From SAT2750 sp964476375 (GTDB lineage Bacteria > Planctomycetota > Planctomycetia > Pirellulales > Pirellulaceae): 64,000 bases of DNA. The stretch is taken from the NCBI GenBank assembly GCA_964476375.1, contig CAYYZW010000053.1, forward strand, positions 1 to 64,000, written 5' to 3'. Of this stretch, positions 6,592 through 15,473 are shown piece by piece; the stretch's first letter is position 1; each line of letters begins with the position of its first letter. The notes under the pieces were generated by a model that was given only the letters and a program-made list of their open reading frames with translations, searched no databases and was not told the origin of the DNA. The position numbers and the translations under genes are program-made.

Positions 6592-9264
6592 ATGCCGAAC
6601 AAGCTTTCCAGGGAGAGCAGCCCCTACCTGCTGCAGCACGCGTCGAACCCCGTCAACTGGTACGCCTGGGGGCCGGAGGCCCTGGAACGGGCGCGATCCG
6701 AGGACAAGCCGATCTTTCTTTCCATCGGCTACTCGGCCTGTCACTGGTGCCATGTGATGGAGCATGAGAGTTTTGAAAATGATGCCATCGCACGGACGCT
6801 GAACGACCATTTTATCTCGATCAAGGTGGACCGGGAGGAGCGGCCGGACCTGGACCAGATCTACATGAACGCCGTGCAGATGATCAGTGGCCGGGGTGGC
6901 TGGCCGATGTCTGTTTTCCTGACTCCCGGGGGCAAGCCATTTTTCGGTGGGACCTACTGGCCTCCCAGTGAACGGATGGGAATGCCGGGTTTTGACCAGG
7001 TGCTCTCGTCGATCATTGATGCCTGGAATGCCAGGCGTGAGCAGGCCGATGAGCAGGCCGAGATGCTGGTCGAACGCCTGGGAGAGGTAGGCATGATTGC
7101 CGGGTCCGGTGAAGAAGCCTCGCTCGAGTTGCTCTGGGATGCGGCAGCGGAACTCCAGAGAAGCGCGGACCGGGAGCGAGGAGGGTTTGGCAATGCACCC
7201 AAGTTCCCCCATTCGATGGCACTGCAACTGCTGATGCGTGTCGCCCACCGGCGTCCCAGTGACGACCTGCTGGAGCTGGTGAAGCTGAACCTGGACCGGA
7301 TGGCGCATGGGGGAATCTACGATCACCTGGCAGGTGGCTTTGCCCGTTACTCGGTCGATGCCGACTGGCTCGTTCCTCACTTTGAAAAAATGCTCTACGA
7401 CAATGCCCTGCTGGCCGATGCCTACCTGGATGGCTTCCTGCTGACCGGGGACGCCGAGTACGCCCGGGTGGTGACCGAAACGCTTGATTACCAGCTCACC
7501 TACATGACCGATGCCGAGGGAGGATTTCACAGCACCGAGGATGCCGATAGCGAGGGAGTGGAAGGGAAGTTTTACGTCTGGACTCCCGCCGAGATCCTGG
7601 AGGTACTGGGGGATGATGCGGGAGAGCGATTCTGCCTTGTCTACGATGTGAGCGAGCAGGGAAACTTTGAGGGCAGCAGTATCCTCCATCTGCCTCGCAC
7701 GATTGCAGAGGCTGCTCACGAGCTGGGATGGGATGAAGCGGAGTTGCGAGTGGAGCTGGCCCAGTCCCGTGCCCGCTTGCTGGAGGTGCGAGACAGGCGG
7801 ATCCGGCCAGGAAAAGACGACAAGGTCCTGGCGAGCTGGAATGGCTTGATGATCCATACGATGGCCCGGGCCGCGGGAATCCTGGGTGAGGAGAAATACC
7901 TCCAGGCCGCGGCCAGTGCTGCCCGGTTCGTGCTGGAGACGATGTGTCGCCAGGATGGACGGCTGCTTCACAGCTGGCGAACAGGGGAGGCCAGGATTGA
8001 CGGCTTCCTTGACGATTATGCCAACCTGGTGAATGCCCTGGTTACGCTCTATGAGGCAGACTTTGATGAAGACTGGCTTGACCAGGCCGTGCGGCTTGGC
8101 GAGATCATCATGGAACAGTTTCATGATCCAGAGGAGGGAGGATTTTTCTACACGGCCAATGATCATGAAAAACTGATTGCCCGGAACAAGGAGATCTTTG
8201 ACAATGCCACCCCCAGTAGCAATTCCATGGTTGGCATGGCACTGTTGCGATTGGGAAAGCTCTCTGGAAACACGGTTTTCCTGGAAGCTGCCTGGGATGT
8301 CCTTCGCCAGGGCACCGGTGTCATGCAGCGGTCGGCGATCGGTGGCGCCCAGCTTTTAAACGTGCTTGACATGAAGCTGGGGCCGACCCCGGAAATCGTT
8401 ATCCTGGGAGGCAGGGACAATACGGAAGCCGCGGGGGTGCTGCAGGACCTGCGACAATGCTTTCTGCCCAACCGGGTTGTCGCCTGGTCGGCATCGGCAG
8501 ATGACGTGAAATCAGTTAACCTGAAGGGTGTGTTTGCTGGCAAGCACCAGCAGGACGAAATTGTTACAATCTATATTTGCGAGAACTTTACGTGCCAGCA
8601 GCCAGTCATGGGCCGGCAGGCATTTCGTGAAACCCTGGATACCCTGAGCGAAGGAGAACCTGGCATGGCAGAGGGCGATATTTCCATTACGGCGGAACCG
8701 GTCTCCGATGCAAGCTGCCGCTTTACTATCAGCGAGGATATCTATCCCAACCAGTCGTTCGCTTTCATGGACAAGGAAGCGGCCGCGGGATCGTCCCTGG
8801 CCGAGCGTCTGTTTGACATCGAGGGTGTTTCCCGAGTGGTGGTTTCTCATAACCAGCTGACAGTCAACAAGACGGCGGATGTCGACTGGCAGGTGATCGG
8901 ACGCACGGTAGGGGCGGCAATTCGAGAACACCTGGCATCCGGGGAGCCTGCCGTCTCGGATGCAGCCCGCCAGAGTCTTCCCAGTAGCGACGAGATCCGT
9001 GAGAGGGTCCAGGATGTCATTGACAAGGATATCAATCCCTCGGTGGCCAGCCACGGCGGTATGATCAGCCTGATCAACGTGCAGGATAATACCGTCTATA
9101 TCCAGATGGGTGGCGGCTGCCAGGGCTGTGGACAGGCGGATGTGACCTTGAAATTCGGAATCGAGAATGCGATCCGGGCTGCCGTACCGGGAGTGGGCGA
9201 TATACTCGATGTGACGGATCATGCGGCAGGTCGAAATCCTTACTACACTCCCTCCAAGAAGTAA
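6592..9264 (+). CDS. DUF255 thioredoxin-like/AGE-fold protein fused to Nfu Fe-S scaffold
   Basis: An 890-residue fusion. Residues 1 to about 680 match the DUF255 family (YyaL, SPATA20): an N-terminal thioredoxin-like domain with CHWC at 50-53, then a long alpha/alpha-barrel region. The normal family end is the ENFTCQQPV motif. From about residue 700 the chain continues, without a stop, into an Nfu N-terminal domain (EDIYPNQSFAF region). After it comes a NifU-like C-terminal domain with GGCQGCG (Cys843, Cys846), the Fe-S cluster-carrying CxxC. The start is ATG 6592, just before the conserved NKLSRESSPYLLQ block. Its ribosome site is weak. The next gene begins inside its stop codon. The role of DUF255 proteins is not established, and the fusion suggests redox or Fe-S linked work. 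Confidence 0.92.
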   Translation: MPNKLSRESSPYLLQHASNPVNWYAWGPEALERARSEDKPIFLSIGYSACHWCHVMEHESFENDAIARTLNDHFISIKVDREERPDLDQIYMNAVQMISGRGGWPMSVFLTPGGKPFFGGTYWPPSERMGMPGFDQVLSSIIDAWNARREQADEQAEMLVERLGEVGMIAGSGEEASLELLWDAAAELQRSADRERGGFGNAPKFPHSMALQLLMRVAHRRPSDDLLELVKLNLDRMAHGGIYDHLAGGFARYSVDADWLVPHFEKMLYDNALLADAYLDGFLLTGDAEYARVVTETLDYQLTYMTDAEGGFHSTEDADSEGVEGKFYVWTPAEILEVLGDDAGERFCLVYDVSEQGNFEGSSILHLPRTIAEAAHELGWDEAELRVELAQSRARLLEVRDRRIRPGKDDKVLASWNGLMIHTMARAAGILGEEKYLQAAASAARFVLETMCRQDGRLLHSWRTGEARIDGFLDDYANLVNALVTLYEADFDEDWLDQAVRLGEIIMEQFHDPEEGGFFYTANDHEKLIARNKEIFDNATPSSNSMVGMALLRLGKLSGNTVFLEAAWDVLRQGTGVMQRSAIGGAQLLNVLDMKLGPTPEIVILGGRDNTEAAGVLQDLRQCFLPNRVVAWSASADDVKSVNLKGVFAGKHQQDEIVTIYICENFTCQQPVMGRQAFRETLDTLSEGEPGMAEGDISITAEPVSDASCRFTISEDIYPNQSFAFMDKEAAAGSSLAERLFDIEGVSRVVVSHNQLTVNKTADVDWQVIGRTVGAAIREHLASGEPAVSDAARQSLPSSDEIRERVQDVIDKDINPSVASHGGMISLINVQDNTVYIQMGGGCQGCGQADVTLKFGIENAIRAAVPGVGDILDVTDHAAGRNPYYTPSKK
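8651..8667 (+). promoter_or_regulatory. Internal in-frame ribosome site and ATG before the Nfu module
   Basis: Inside the fusion gene, AAGGAG at 8651-8656 sits 8 nt before an in-frame ATG at 8665. Starting there would give a 199-residue protein holding only the Nfu N-terminal and NifU-like domains, the usual size of a free-standing Nfu. This site looks better than that of the full-length start at 6592. It may be active, or it may be a relic of two once-separate genes. Confidence 0.55.
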
Positions 9265-10493
9265 TGCCGGTCATGTCGCGGGTGCTGCTGCTGCTGCCGA
9301 CAACGACCTACCGCACCGAGGCATTTTTGTCTGCTGCCCACCAGCTGGAGGTGGAGGTGACCGTCGCCTCCGAGCAACCCAACACGCTTGAACATCTCAA
9401 CCCATCTGCCCTGCTCACGCTCAATTTCCAGGATCCGCAGGGGGCTGCGTCAGCGGCGCTGGAATTCTCGCGGGACTGGCCGATCGATGCCGTCGTGCCG
9501 GTGGACAGCCAGGTGGTTGTTGTGGCTGCGACGATCGCCGAGGTACTGGGACTGAGGCACAACTCGGTTCAGTCCGCGGCGGCGGCGGAGGACAAGCACC
9601 TGATGCGGCAGCTGTTTGAGCAGGCCGGGGTCTCCTCACCCCGGTATTGCCTCTGGAGCCTGGACGAGGATCGAGCGGACCTGGCTGCCCGGGTGGAATA
9701 TCCCTGTGTGGTCAAACCGCTCTCGCTGGCGGCCAGCCAGGGAGTCATGCGGGCCGATGATCCGGACCAGTTTGTCAGCCGTGTTGACCGCCTGGAAGCG
9801 ATCCTTGACTGCCAGGATGGCGAGAGAATGCGGGAGTTCCTCGTTGAGCAGTATGTCGATGGGCCGGAAGTTGCCCTGGAAGGAATCCTCACCGGCGGAA
9901 CCTTGCAGGTTCTGGCCCTGTTTGACAAGCCGGATGCCCTGGAGGGCCCCTTCTTTGAGGAAACGATTTACCTGACTCCCTCCGTCCTGGCTGACAATAT
10001 CCAGCAGGATATTACGGCATCTGTCCAGCAGGCAGCCAGCGCGCTGGGCCTCAGCGACGGACCGGTGCATGCGGAACTGCGGCTGGCTGCTGACGGTCCG
10101 GTTGTCCTGGAAGTTCATGGCCGTTCGATCGGTGGGCTCTGTTCAAGGCTGCTGACGTTTGGCAGCGGCCTGTCGCTGGAGGAGCTGATCATCCGGCATG
10201 CGGTCGACCAGGAGGTGGAACTGCCGGCACGGCAGTCCGGCGCGTCCGGTGTGATGATGATCCCGATTCCCGCCGCAGGCCGACTGGAGGAAATCCGCGG
10301 ACTGGAGGATGCCAGGGGGGTTGCCGGGATCGATGATCTGACGATCACTTCGCACCTGGGACAGCAGCTCGTGCCCTTGCCGGAAGGTTCCCAGTACCTG
10401 GGCTTTCTTTTTGCCCGGGCCGATCAGCCAGAAGTCGTTGAGCGGGCGCTGCGCCGTGCCCATGGGATGTTGGAGTTTGTTATCCAGCCCTGA
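9264..10493 (+). CDS. ATP-grasp domain protein (carboxylate-amine ligase type)
   Basis: A 409-residue ATP-grasp enzyme; the family uses ATP to form an acyl-phosphate and join a carboxylate to an amine or thiol. A preATP-grasp N-terminal domain (about 1-110) is followed by the ATP-binding lobes: YPCVVKPLSLAASQGV near 150, VEQYVDGPEVALEG near 195, and the metal-site Glu/Asn region around AELRLAADGPVVLEVHGR near 275. The ATG at 9264 overlaps the TAA stop of the DUF255-Nfu gene by one base, so translation is coupled. The substrate is unknown; amino-acid ligase (BacD-like) and biotin-carboxylase-like enzymes are the nearest general types. Confidence 0.85.
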   Translation: MPVMSRVLLLLPTTTYRTEAFLSAAHQLEVEVTVASEQPNTLEHLNPSALLTLNFQDPQGAASAALEFSRDWPIDAVVPVDSQVVVVAATIAEVLGLRHNSVQSAAAAEDKHLMRQLFEQAGVSSPRYCLWSLDEDRADLAARVEYPCVVKPLSLAASQGVMRADDPDQFVSRVDRLEAILDCQDGERMREFLVEQYVDGPEVALEGILTGGTLQVLALFDKPDALEGPFFEETIYLTPSVLADNIQQDITASVQQAASALGLSDGPVHAELRLAADGPVVLEVHGRSIGGLCSRLLTFGSGLSLEELIIRHAVDQEVELPARQSGASGVMMIPIPAAGRLEEIRGLEDARGVAGIDDLTITSHLGQQLVPLPEGSQYLGFLFARADQPEVVERALRRAHGMLEFVIQP

Positions 10494-10495
10494 TC

Positions 10496-11803
10496 TCAGG
10501 GTTCGATGATCTGGATTCCCGATTCATCCAGCAGCGCCGTGACGGGTGTTCCGCGGCCGGCCTGGAAGTGCAGGTAGTTTTTCTCCGCCACGATCGAGGC
10601 GGCCTCGATCACCTGGACCACGTCCCGCTGGCTCGCGTCGGTGGGGTAGGAGTCGCCGATCTGGTCCAGCGTTTCGCCCAGCACGCGGCGACGGATGATG
10701 GCCAAAAGGCCCGCGGCAATCGAGGCTTTCCCGTAACCAAATATCTCCAGCTCGCCTCCCTCGTGCTGGATGCGGCCACCGAAGGAGGGATTCCTTGTGC
10801 GGGAACCGTCCCCGATGATCGCCTCGCGAAAGCCACGGTCCTGCTGGTCGACAATGCCGCGGCCGTAAATCCCGTAAAGCTCGATCTCCTGGTTCACCGC
10901 CCCCTCGAACTCGGCCGGGTTGATCCAGTTGTTGTTGTAATCGCCCCGCATGCCATTGTCGTAGGTGACGGCGACGTCCACGCTGTCCCAGGTCTGGATC
11001 CCATGCTGCCGCTTGAAGGAGGAAGGATCGGCGCCGCGCCGCTGGGCCACTTCCTGGTGATGCTGATCCCAGCCCATCAGCAGGTTTTTCTGGCCGGTGG
11101 CAAAAACCGAGACGGGACGCACCTTCATGTAATGGTGAACCACGTCGAGCCAGTGGCAGCCGACATAGGCAAACGGGTTACTCTGCTCGGCCCAGGCAAA
11201 GATCTCGGTGCTCACCTCCAGTGGCTCTTCCAGCACGGTTCGGACGCGGTTGATCGGACCGTATGCCTGCGGGGCCTTGAGCATCATCTCGCGGACGAAG
11301 GGGTCGTAGCGCTTGTGCATGTCGACTGCCACAATGCGGTCCGCCTCGCGGGCGGTACGGATAATCTGGTCCGCCTCGCTGGTGGTCAGGCAGAGAGGCT
11401 TTTCCGTGATTACATCACAGCCGGCCTGCAGGGCGTCCAGGATCGGCTGGGCGTGGAGGTGGTCGGGCGTGGCGACAAACAGCACGTCCGGCTTGTGCTT
11501 TTCCAGGATCTCCTGCCAGACCGTTTCCCCGTAACAGGCGTCGATCCCGGCATCGGGGAAATCCTCGGCAAACCAGTCCACGATGCGCCCGGCAGTGCCA
11601 CTCTGTTCACTGCGTGTGCCGACGGCCGAGACGCGGATCTCCACGTCGGCCACGGCGCTGGCCAGGTGGCTCATGCCGATGCTGGTCAGCGACCCTGCGA
11701 TCCCACCGCGGAGGAAGTCCTTGAAAGTCTGCCCGATGATATCGTCAAAGAACATGCCGCCACCGATGATGGCGACGTTAATGACTCGCTCGCCGCTTGC
11801 CAT
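10496..11803 (-). CDS. Gfo/Idh/MocA-family oxidoreductase
   Basis: A 435-residue NAD(P)-dependent sugar or inositol dehydrogenase-like protein. The Rossmann start VAIIGGGMFFDD is near the N-terminus. FVATPDHLHAQPILDAL and the family signature TEKPLCLT follow, then the C-terminal alpha/beta substrate domain. The start is fixed by AGGAG 7 nt before ATG 11803. There is no export signal, so it should be cytosolic, unlike the many Tat-exported planctomycete members. It is convergent with the ATP-grasp gene, with stop codons 2 bp apart. Substrate unknown. Confidence 0.9.
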   Translation of the reverse strand: MASGERVINVAIIGGGMFFDDIIGQTFKDFLRGGIAGSLTSIGMSHLASAVADVEIRVSAVGTRSEQSGTAGRIVDWFAEDFPDAGIDACYGETVWQEILEKHKPDVLFVATPDHLHAQPILDALQAGCDVITEKPLCLTTSEADQIIRTAREADRIVAVDMHKRYDPFVREMMLKAPQAYGPINRVRTVLEEPLEVSTEIFAWAEQSNPFAYVGCHWLDVVHHYMKVRPVSVFATGQKNLLMGWDQHHQEVAQRRGADPSSFKRQHGIQTWDSVDVAVTYDNGMRGDYNNNWINPAEFEGAVNQEIELYGIYGRGIVDQQDRGFREAIIGDGSRTRNPSFGGRIQHEGGELEIFGYGKASIAAGLLAIIRRRVLGETLDQIGDSYPTDASQRDVVQVIEAASIVAEKNYLHFQAGRGTPVTALLDESGIQIIEP

Positions 11804-11933
11804 GTGTCCGCTCCTGTCTGGCCTTGAAATTGTGAGATCCAGATGCCTGCGTCTGGTTGCCTGTGACTATAACCTGCCCGGCATAACGGATGTAGTCCGC
11901 AAGGCCAGATCCCAGGCTCAGGTCATTCTCTGC

Positions 11934-13622
11934 TTACTCCAGTGCCGCGGCGTGGCGGCCCCGGTCGCGGCCGTTGTTGATCACGGTCGGATCCCCGGCG
12001 GCATGAATGATCCCCGTCTGCTGGTCGATGTAGATCATCACCGGATAGCCGATCGCGCCGGAGGTGGTCCGCAGCTTGTGCCCCCGGTTGGTCAACTCCT
12101 GTTGGACCTTTGCAGTCACGCCGCTATGAACCTGCAGGCTGCCGGCCTGGCCGAAGGCCGCATCCCGGTCTGGATTGGGATCGAATGATCCCTGGTGATG
12201 CCCTGTCTGGAACCGGGACACCGTGCAGGCTTCCTCCGGCAGCATGCCGAATTCCACGTGGTTCAGTATCAGGTTCAGGGTCGTCTGGTCCTGCAGGTCG
12301 CCACCTGCCACGCTGATGGCGACCACCGGCTTGCCGTTGCGTGTGACGAGCGTGGGGGTAAGCGTGATACGGGGCCGCTTGCCCGGCTCGATCCGGTTGG
12401 GATGACCGGGCGTGGTATTCAGGCTGCGGAGGCGATTCCCCTGGTTGACGCCCGAGAGGCCGGGCTTGTTCGAGAGCAGGTTACAGCTGGGGGTAGCGGC
12501 CACCAGGTTGCCAAAACGGTCGGCGACCACGCAGGTGGTGGTGTCCTGGACGGGAATGTTGGCCCTGGATTCCTCCAGCGATTCCCGGGTCAGCAAGGGT
12601 TGCATCCGACCGGGGTCACCAGGACGCCGCTGGAGCGAGGCAGACTGCATGTCGATCAGGCTGCGGCGGCGGTTGGTGTATCGACTGGAGAGCAGGCGGC
12701 GAAGCGGCACATCGGTAAACAGCGGGTCCCCGTAGTATTCATCCCGGTCGGCGAAAGCGAGCTTGAGTGACTCGGTCACCACGTGAATGTAATCCGCCGA
12801 GAGGTGGCCCATGGCCTGCAGGTCGTGACCCTCGAGCAGTCGCAGCGACTGGCAGAGATAGGGGCCCTGCGTCCAGGGGCCGCACTTGTGCACCGTGTAC
12901 CCGCGATAGTTCACCGAAACCGGGTCCTCCACGCGGGTCACCTGGGCTGCCAGGTCGCGCTGGCGGAGAAAAGAACCCGTCTCGCGGTACCAGGCGACCA
13001 GTTCGTCGGCCACGTCGCCCGTGTAAAAGCGATCCCGGGCAGCGGCCAGTTTGTCCTCCCGGCTTCCCGGGCATGTCCGTTCCGCCTCGACCAGCTTGCG
13101 AAGTGTGATCGCCAGTCGTGGGTACCAGTCGTCTCCCCCCGCGTCGAGCAGCGCGAGCGTCGGGGTGACCGCCTGTTCAAAGGAGGCGGTTCCATAGAGT
13201 TTCAGCAGTGTCACGCAGAGGTCCACGGCGCCCGGTGTGGGTGCCGATTTCATGTTCCCTCCCGAGGGAATGCCATGGTCGTAGTACCACCTGATGGCCT
13301 CCGGATCCAGCGGTGCCCGTCCCAGCCCAGAGAGCACCTTGACTTCCCGTTTTCGGACATCGTAGATCAGCAGCGGAACCTCGCCCCCCATGGCGAACAG
13401 GCCGTAATCGGTCACGGCCAGGGCCAGCAGGGTTGCCGCTGCCGCATCGGCCGCGTTCCCGTCCTGCTCAAGAAGTGACAGCCCGGCGGCAACTGCTTCC
13501 TCGCGTCCCGAGGCGACCGCACCGCCCCTGCCCGAACCCCGCCAGGTGATTTCCCCGGCAGCGCTGACCGGGCGCACGTGGCTGCAGGCGATGATAAACG
13601 TCAGGGCGAGGAATGTCCGCAT
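11934..13622 (-). CDS. Gamma-glutamyltransferase family protein
   Basis: A 562-residue secreted N-terminal-nucleophile hydrolase of the gamma-glutamyltranspeptidase family, which acts on glutathione or other gamma-glutamyl compounds in the periplasm. A signal peptide ends near SAAG, followed by the DGNAADAAAA block typical of the large subunit. The self-cleavage site is visible as DTTTCVVAD; Thr361 aligns with the nucleophile of E. coli Ggt. GKRPRITLTPTLV and VAGGDLQDQ complete the small-subunit pattern. Length is normal and the start has an AGGGA site. It stands alone upstream of the Gfo/Idh gene on the same strand, about 130 bp apart. Confidence 0.9.
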   Translation of the reverse strand: MRTFLALTFIIACSHVRPVSAAGEITWRGSGRGGAVASGREEAVAAGLSLLEQDGNAADAAAATLLALAVTDYGLFAMGGEVPLLIYDVRKREVKVLSGLGRAPLDPEAIRWYYDHGIPSGGNMKSAPTPGAVDLCVTLLKLYGTASFEQAVTPTLALLDAGGDDWYPRLAITLRKLVEAERTCPGSREDKLAAARDRFYTGDVADELVAWYRETGSFLRQRDLAAQVTRVEDPVSVNYRGYTVHKCGPWTQGPYLCQSLRLLEGHDLQAMGHLSADYIHVVTESLKLAFADRDEYYGDPLFTDVPLRRLLSSRYTNRRRSLIDMQSASLQRRPGDPGRMQPLLTRESLEESRANIPVQDTTTCVVADRFGNLVAATPSCNLLSNKPGLSGVNQGNRLRSLNTTPGHPNRIEPGKRPRITLTPTLVTRNGKPVVAISVAGGDLQDQTTLNLILNHVEFGMLPEEACTVSRFQTGHHQGSFDPNPDRDAAFGQAGSLQVHSGVTAKVQQELTNRGHKLRTTSGAIGYPVMIYIDQQTGIIHAAGDPTVINNGRDRGRHAAALE

Positions 13623-13808
13623 GGGAGTCCCTTTTCAGCAATGGGTTCTGGGAGGCGGTGACGCATTATCATAATCTGCTCCTGCTGGTCACTCAATAAA
13701 ATGCCGTTGCCGGATAGATGGGTTTGCGTTCTCCGGCCAGCTACAATACAGGCCCGTCTTTTTTCAGACCCTGGAATTCAATGAGTCACCTTGTTAGAGG
13801 AGAAGATG

Positions 13809-15446
13809 ATGCGTGAGATGACCGGTATTCTGGTGGCAATATTGCTCTCGACTTCTGGCCTGACGGAAGAACTCAAGTCCGTTGTGCCGGATCAGCAGGC
13901 CGGTCCCCAGCGGGAGCCTGCCTGGCAGCTTTTCCTGGATGACCACGTGATAACTCGCAGTACAGGTTTCCGCCGGGTCGTACGTCATCCTCGCCCACGG
14001 GGCGTTGTCTTGCCGGCCGACCAGGCCTGGGAGGGAATAGGCACGGCGCCACTCTATGTCGGGAAGCGCAAGGATGGCAGGTACGAGATGTATTACCGGG
14101 CGCACTGGCCCCTGCAGCGTGGCAACAGGCCGCTCCGGTTTGACCATCCCCAGTACACCAGCCTGGTTGCCTATGCGATCAGCGAGGATGGAATCCACTG
14201 GGAAAAACCACACCTCAAGCTGGTGGACGGACCCGCTGAAATCGACCGTACCATCTGGCCTCCCTACCCCATGACCAAGGGAAAGACGAACCTCAATAAC
14301 CTCGTCCCTTTTGGCCATCCGCGTGACCTCTGGTTACACGGGAACGTGCGGGATCCTGCGATGCGGTTCACCATCTCTACCAACTATGGTGCTCCATCCA
14401 ATGTCTCTTTTGCTGCCGAGCCTCCTGATATCCTCGGGGATCCTGACTGGAAGTCGAAACTCGTGGATTCCGGTGGATACAAGCCGAGTTACTACAACAC
14501 GCTGGAATACTGGGATGAGATGCACCAGGAATGGGTCGCCCTGCGGCAGGCGCCCAACCACCCGCCGACCCGGGTCGGTGGACGCTATGCGACCGCTGAC
14601 CTGAAGAACTGGAAGCTCCAGCACTACCTCTACCCTGATGCCCATGACTCGACAGATCCTCGCTACTTTCACGAGGTCTACGGCCTGATGGGTGTCCACA
14701 TGGAGGGGATCGTATTTGGTTTTGCCTACTGGTTTATCGGGGATGATACCCATCCCAGTACCGAGAGCCGTGGAGTGATCGGCACGAATACCGGCCGGGG
14801 GACCATGGAGGTCCGCGTGGTCACCAGTCGCGATGGAGGTTGCACGTGGGACCGGACGGTCAGCCGCGAAGCCTGGATTTCGCATGGCACCGAGGAGGAG
14901 AGCTATGACCGGCAGGTCCGGATCGACTGTCCGCCATTGAGAATGGGGGATGAGGACTGGTTTTACTGTACGGTCAGTAACCAGGATCACCTTGGTTTTC
15001 GCCGCAATTACCGTGACCGGGTTGGTTATTCCCAGGGAGCACTCTACGTGCAGAAGCACAACCGTTATGTCAGCCTGACGGCGGGAACACGTCCCCGGAT
15101 CCTGATTACCAAGCCACTCAAAGTGACCGGGAAAACCCTGCAACTGAACGTGGATGGTGGGCGGGGAGAGGTTCGGGTCGGGATCGGCATTGACAGGCCG
15201 ATTGCCCATCCGGAGGGTGGCTGGAAATTCGAGGCGCACCTGCCGCATTACATGGTGATGGATCGCTGGGGGAACACCCACCTGGAAAAAGGCTTTCATT
15301 TTGATGATTGCCAGTCGGTCCAGGTCGACAGCATCGAGCACCAGGTGGTCTTCAACGAGGCGAAAATCGAATCGTTGATGGGAAAGACCGTCAGGCTCTA
15401 CATCCTGGTACAGGATGCGGACCTGTACGGCTTTCGTTTCAAGTAA
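13809..15446 (+). CDS. Secreted glycosidase-like five-bladed propeller protein
   Basis: A 545-residue exported protein. After a short signal peptide comes LFLDDHVITRSTGFRRV, an opening common to planctomycete proteins related to the GH32/GH43/GH130-type five-bladed beta-propellers. Later come repeated aromatic and Asp-rich strands such as YEMYYRAHW and ISEDGIHWEKP. The C-terminus looks like an extra beta domain (KVTGKTLQLNVDGGRGEV). I cannot identify the catalytic acids with confidence. The start is one of two adjacent ATGs; 13809 has GAGGAG at the best distance (6 nt). Polysaccharide processing is inferred from fold and export only. Confidence 0.75.
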   Translation: MREMTGILVAILLSTSGLTEELKSVVPDQQAGPQREPAWQLFLDDHVITRSTGFRRVVRHPRPRGVVLPADQAWEGIGTAPLYVGKRKDGRYEMYYRAHWPLQRGNRPLRFDHPQYTSLVAYAISEDGIHWEKPHLKLVDGPAEIDRTIWPPYPMTKGKTNLNNLVPFGHPRDLWLHGNVRDPAMRFTISTNYGAPSNVSFAAEPPDILGDPDWKSKLVDSGGYKPSYYNTLEYWDEMHQEWVALRQAPNHPPTRVGGRYATADLKNWKLQHYLYPDAHDSTDPRYFHEVYGLMGVHMEGIVFGFAYWFIGDDTHPSTESRGVIGTNTGRGTMEVRVVTSRDGGCTWDRTVSREAWISHGTEEESYDRQVRIDCPPLRMGDEDWFYCTVSNQDHLGFRRNYRDRVGYSQGALYVQKHNRYVSLTAGTRPRILITKPLKVTGKTLQLNVDGGRGEVRVGIGIDRPIAHPEGGWKFEAHLPHYMVMDRWGNTHLEKGFHFDDCQSVQVDSIEHQVVFNEAKIESLMGKTVRLYILVQDADLYGFRFK

Positions 15447-15473
15447 CTGCTGGCCCCTGGACCTGGATGGCTG

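Noticed and set aside
6550..8166. Minus-strand open frame of 538 codons
   Set aside because: It lies opposite the DUF255 domain and has no recognisable domain; long shadows are expected at this base composition.
10568..11827. Plus-strand open frame of 419 codons
   Set aside because: Antisense to the Gfo/Idh/MocA gene, which has clear Rossmann and EKP motifs.
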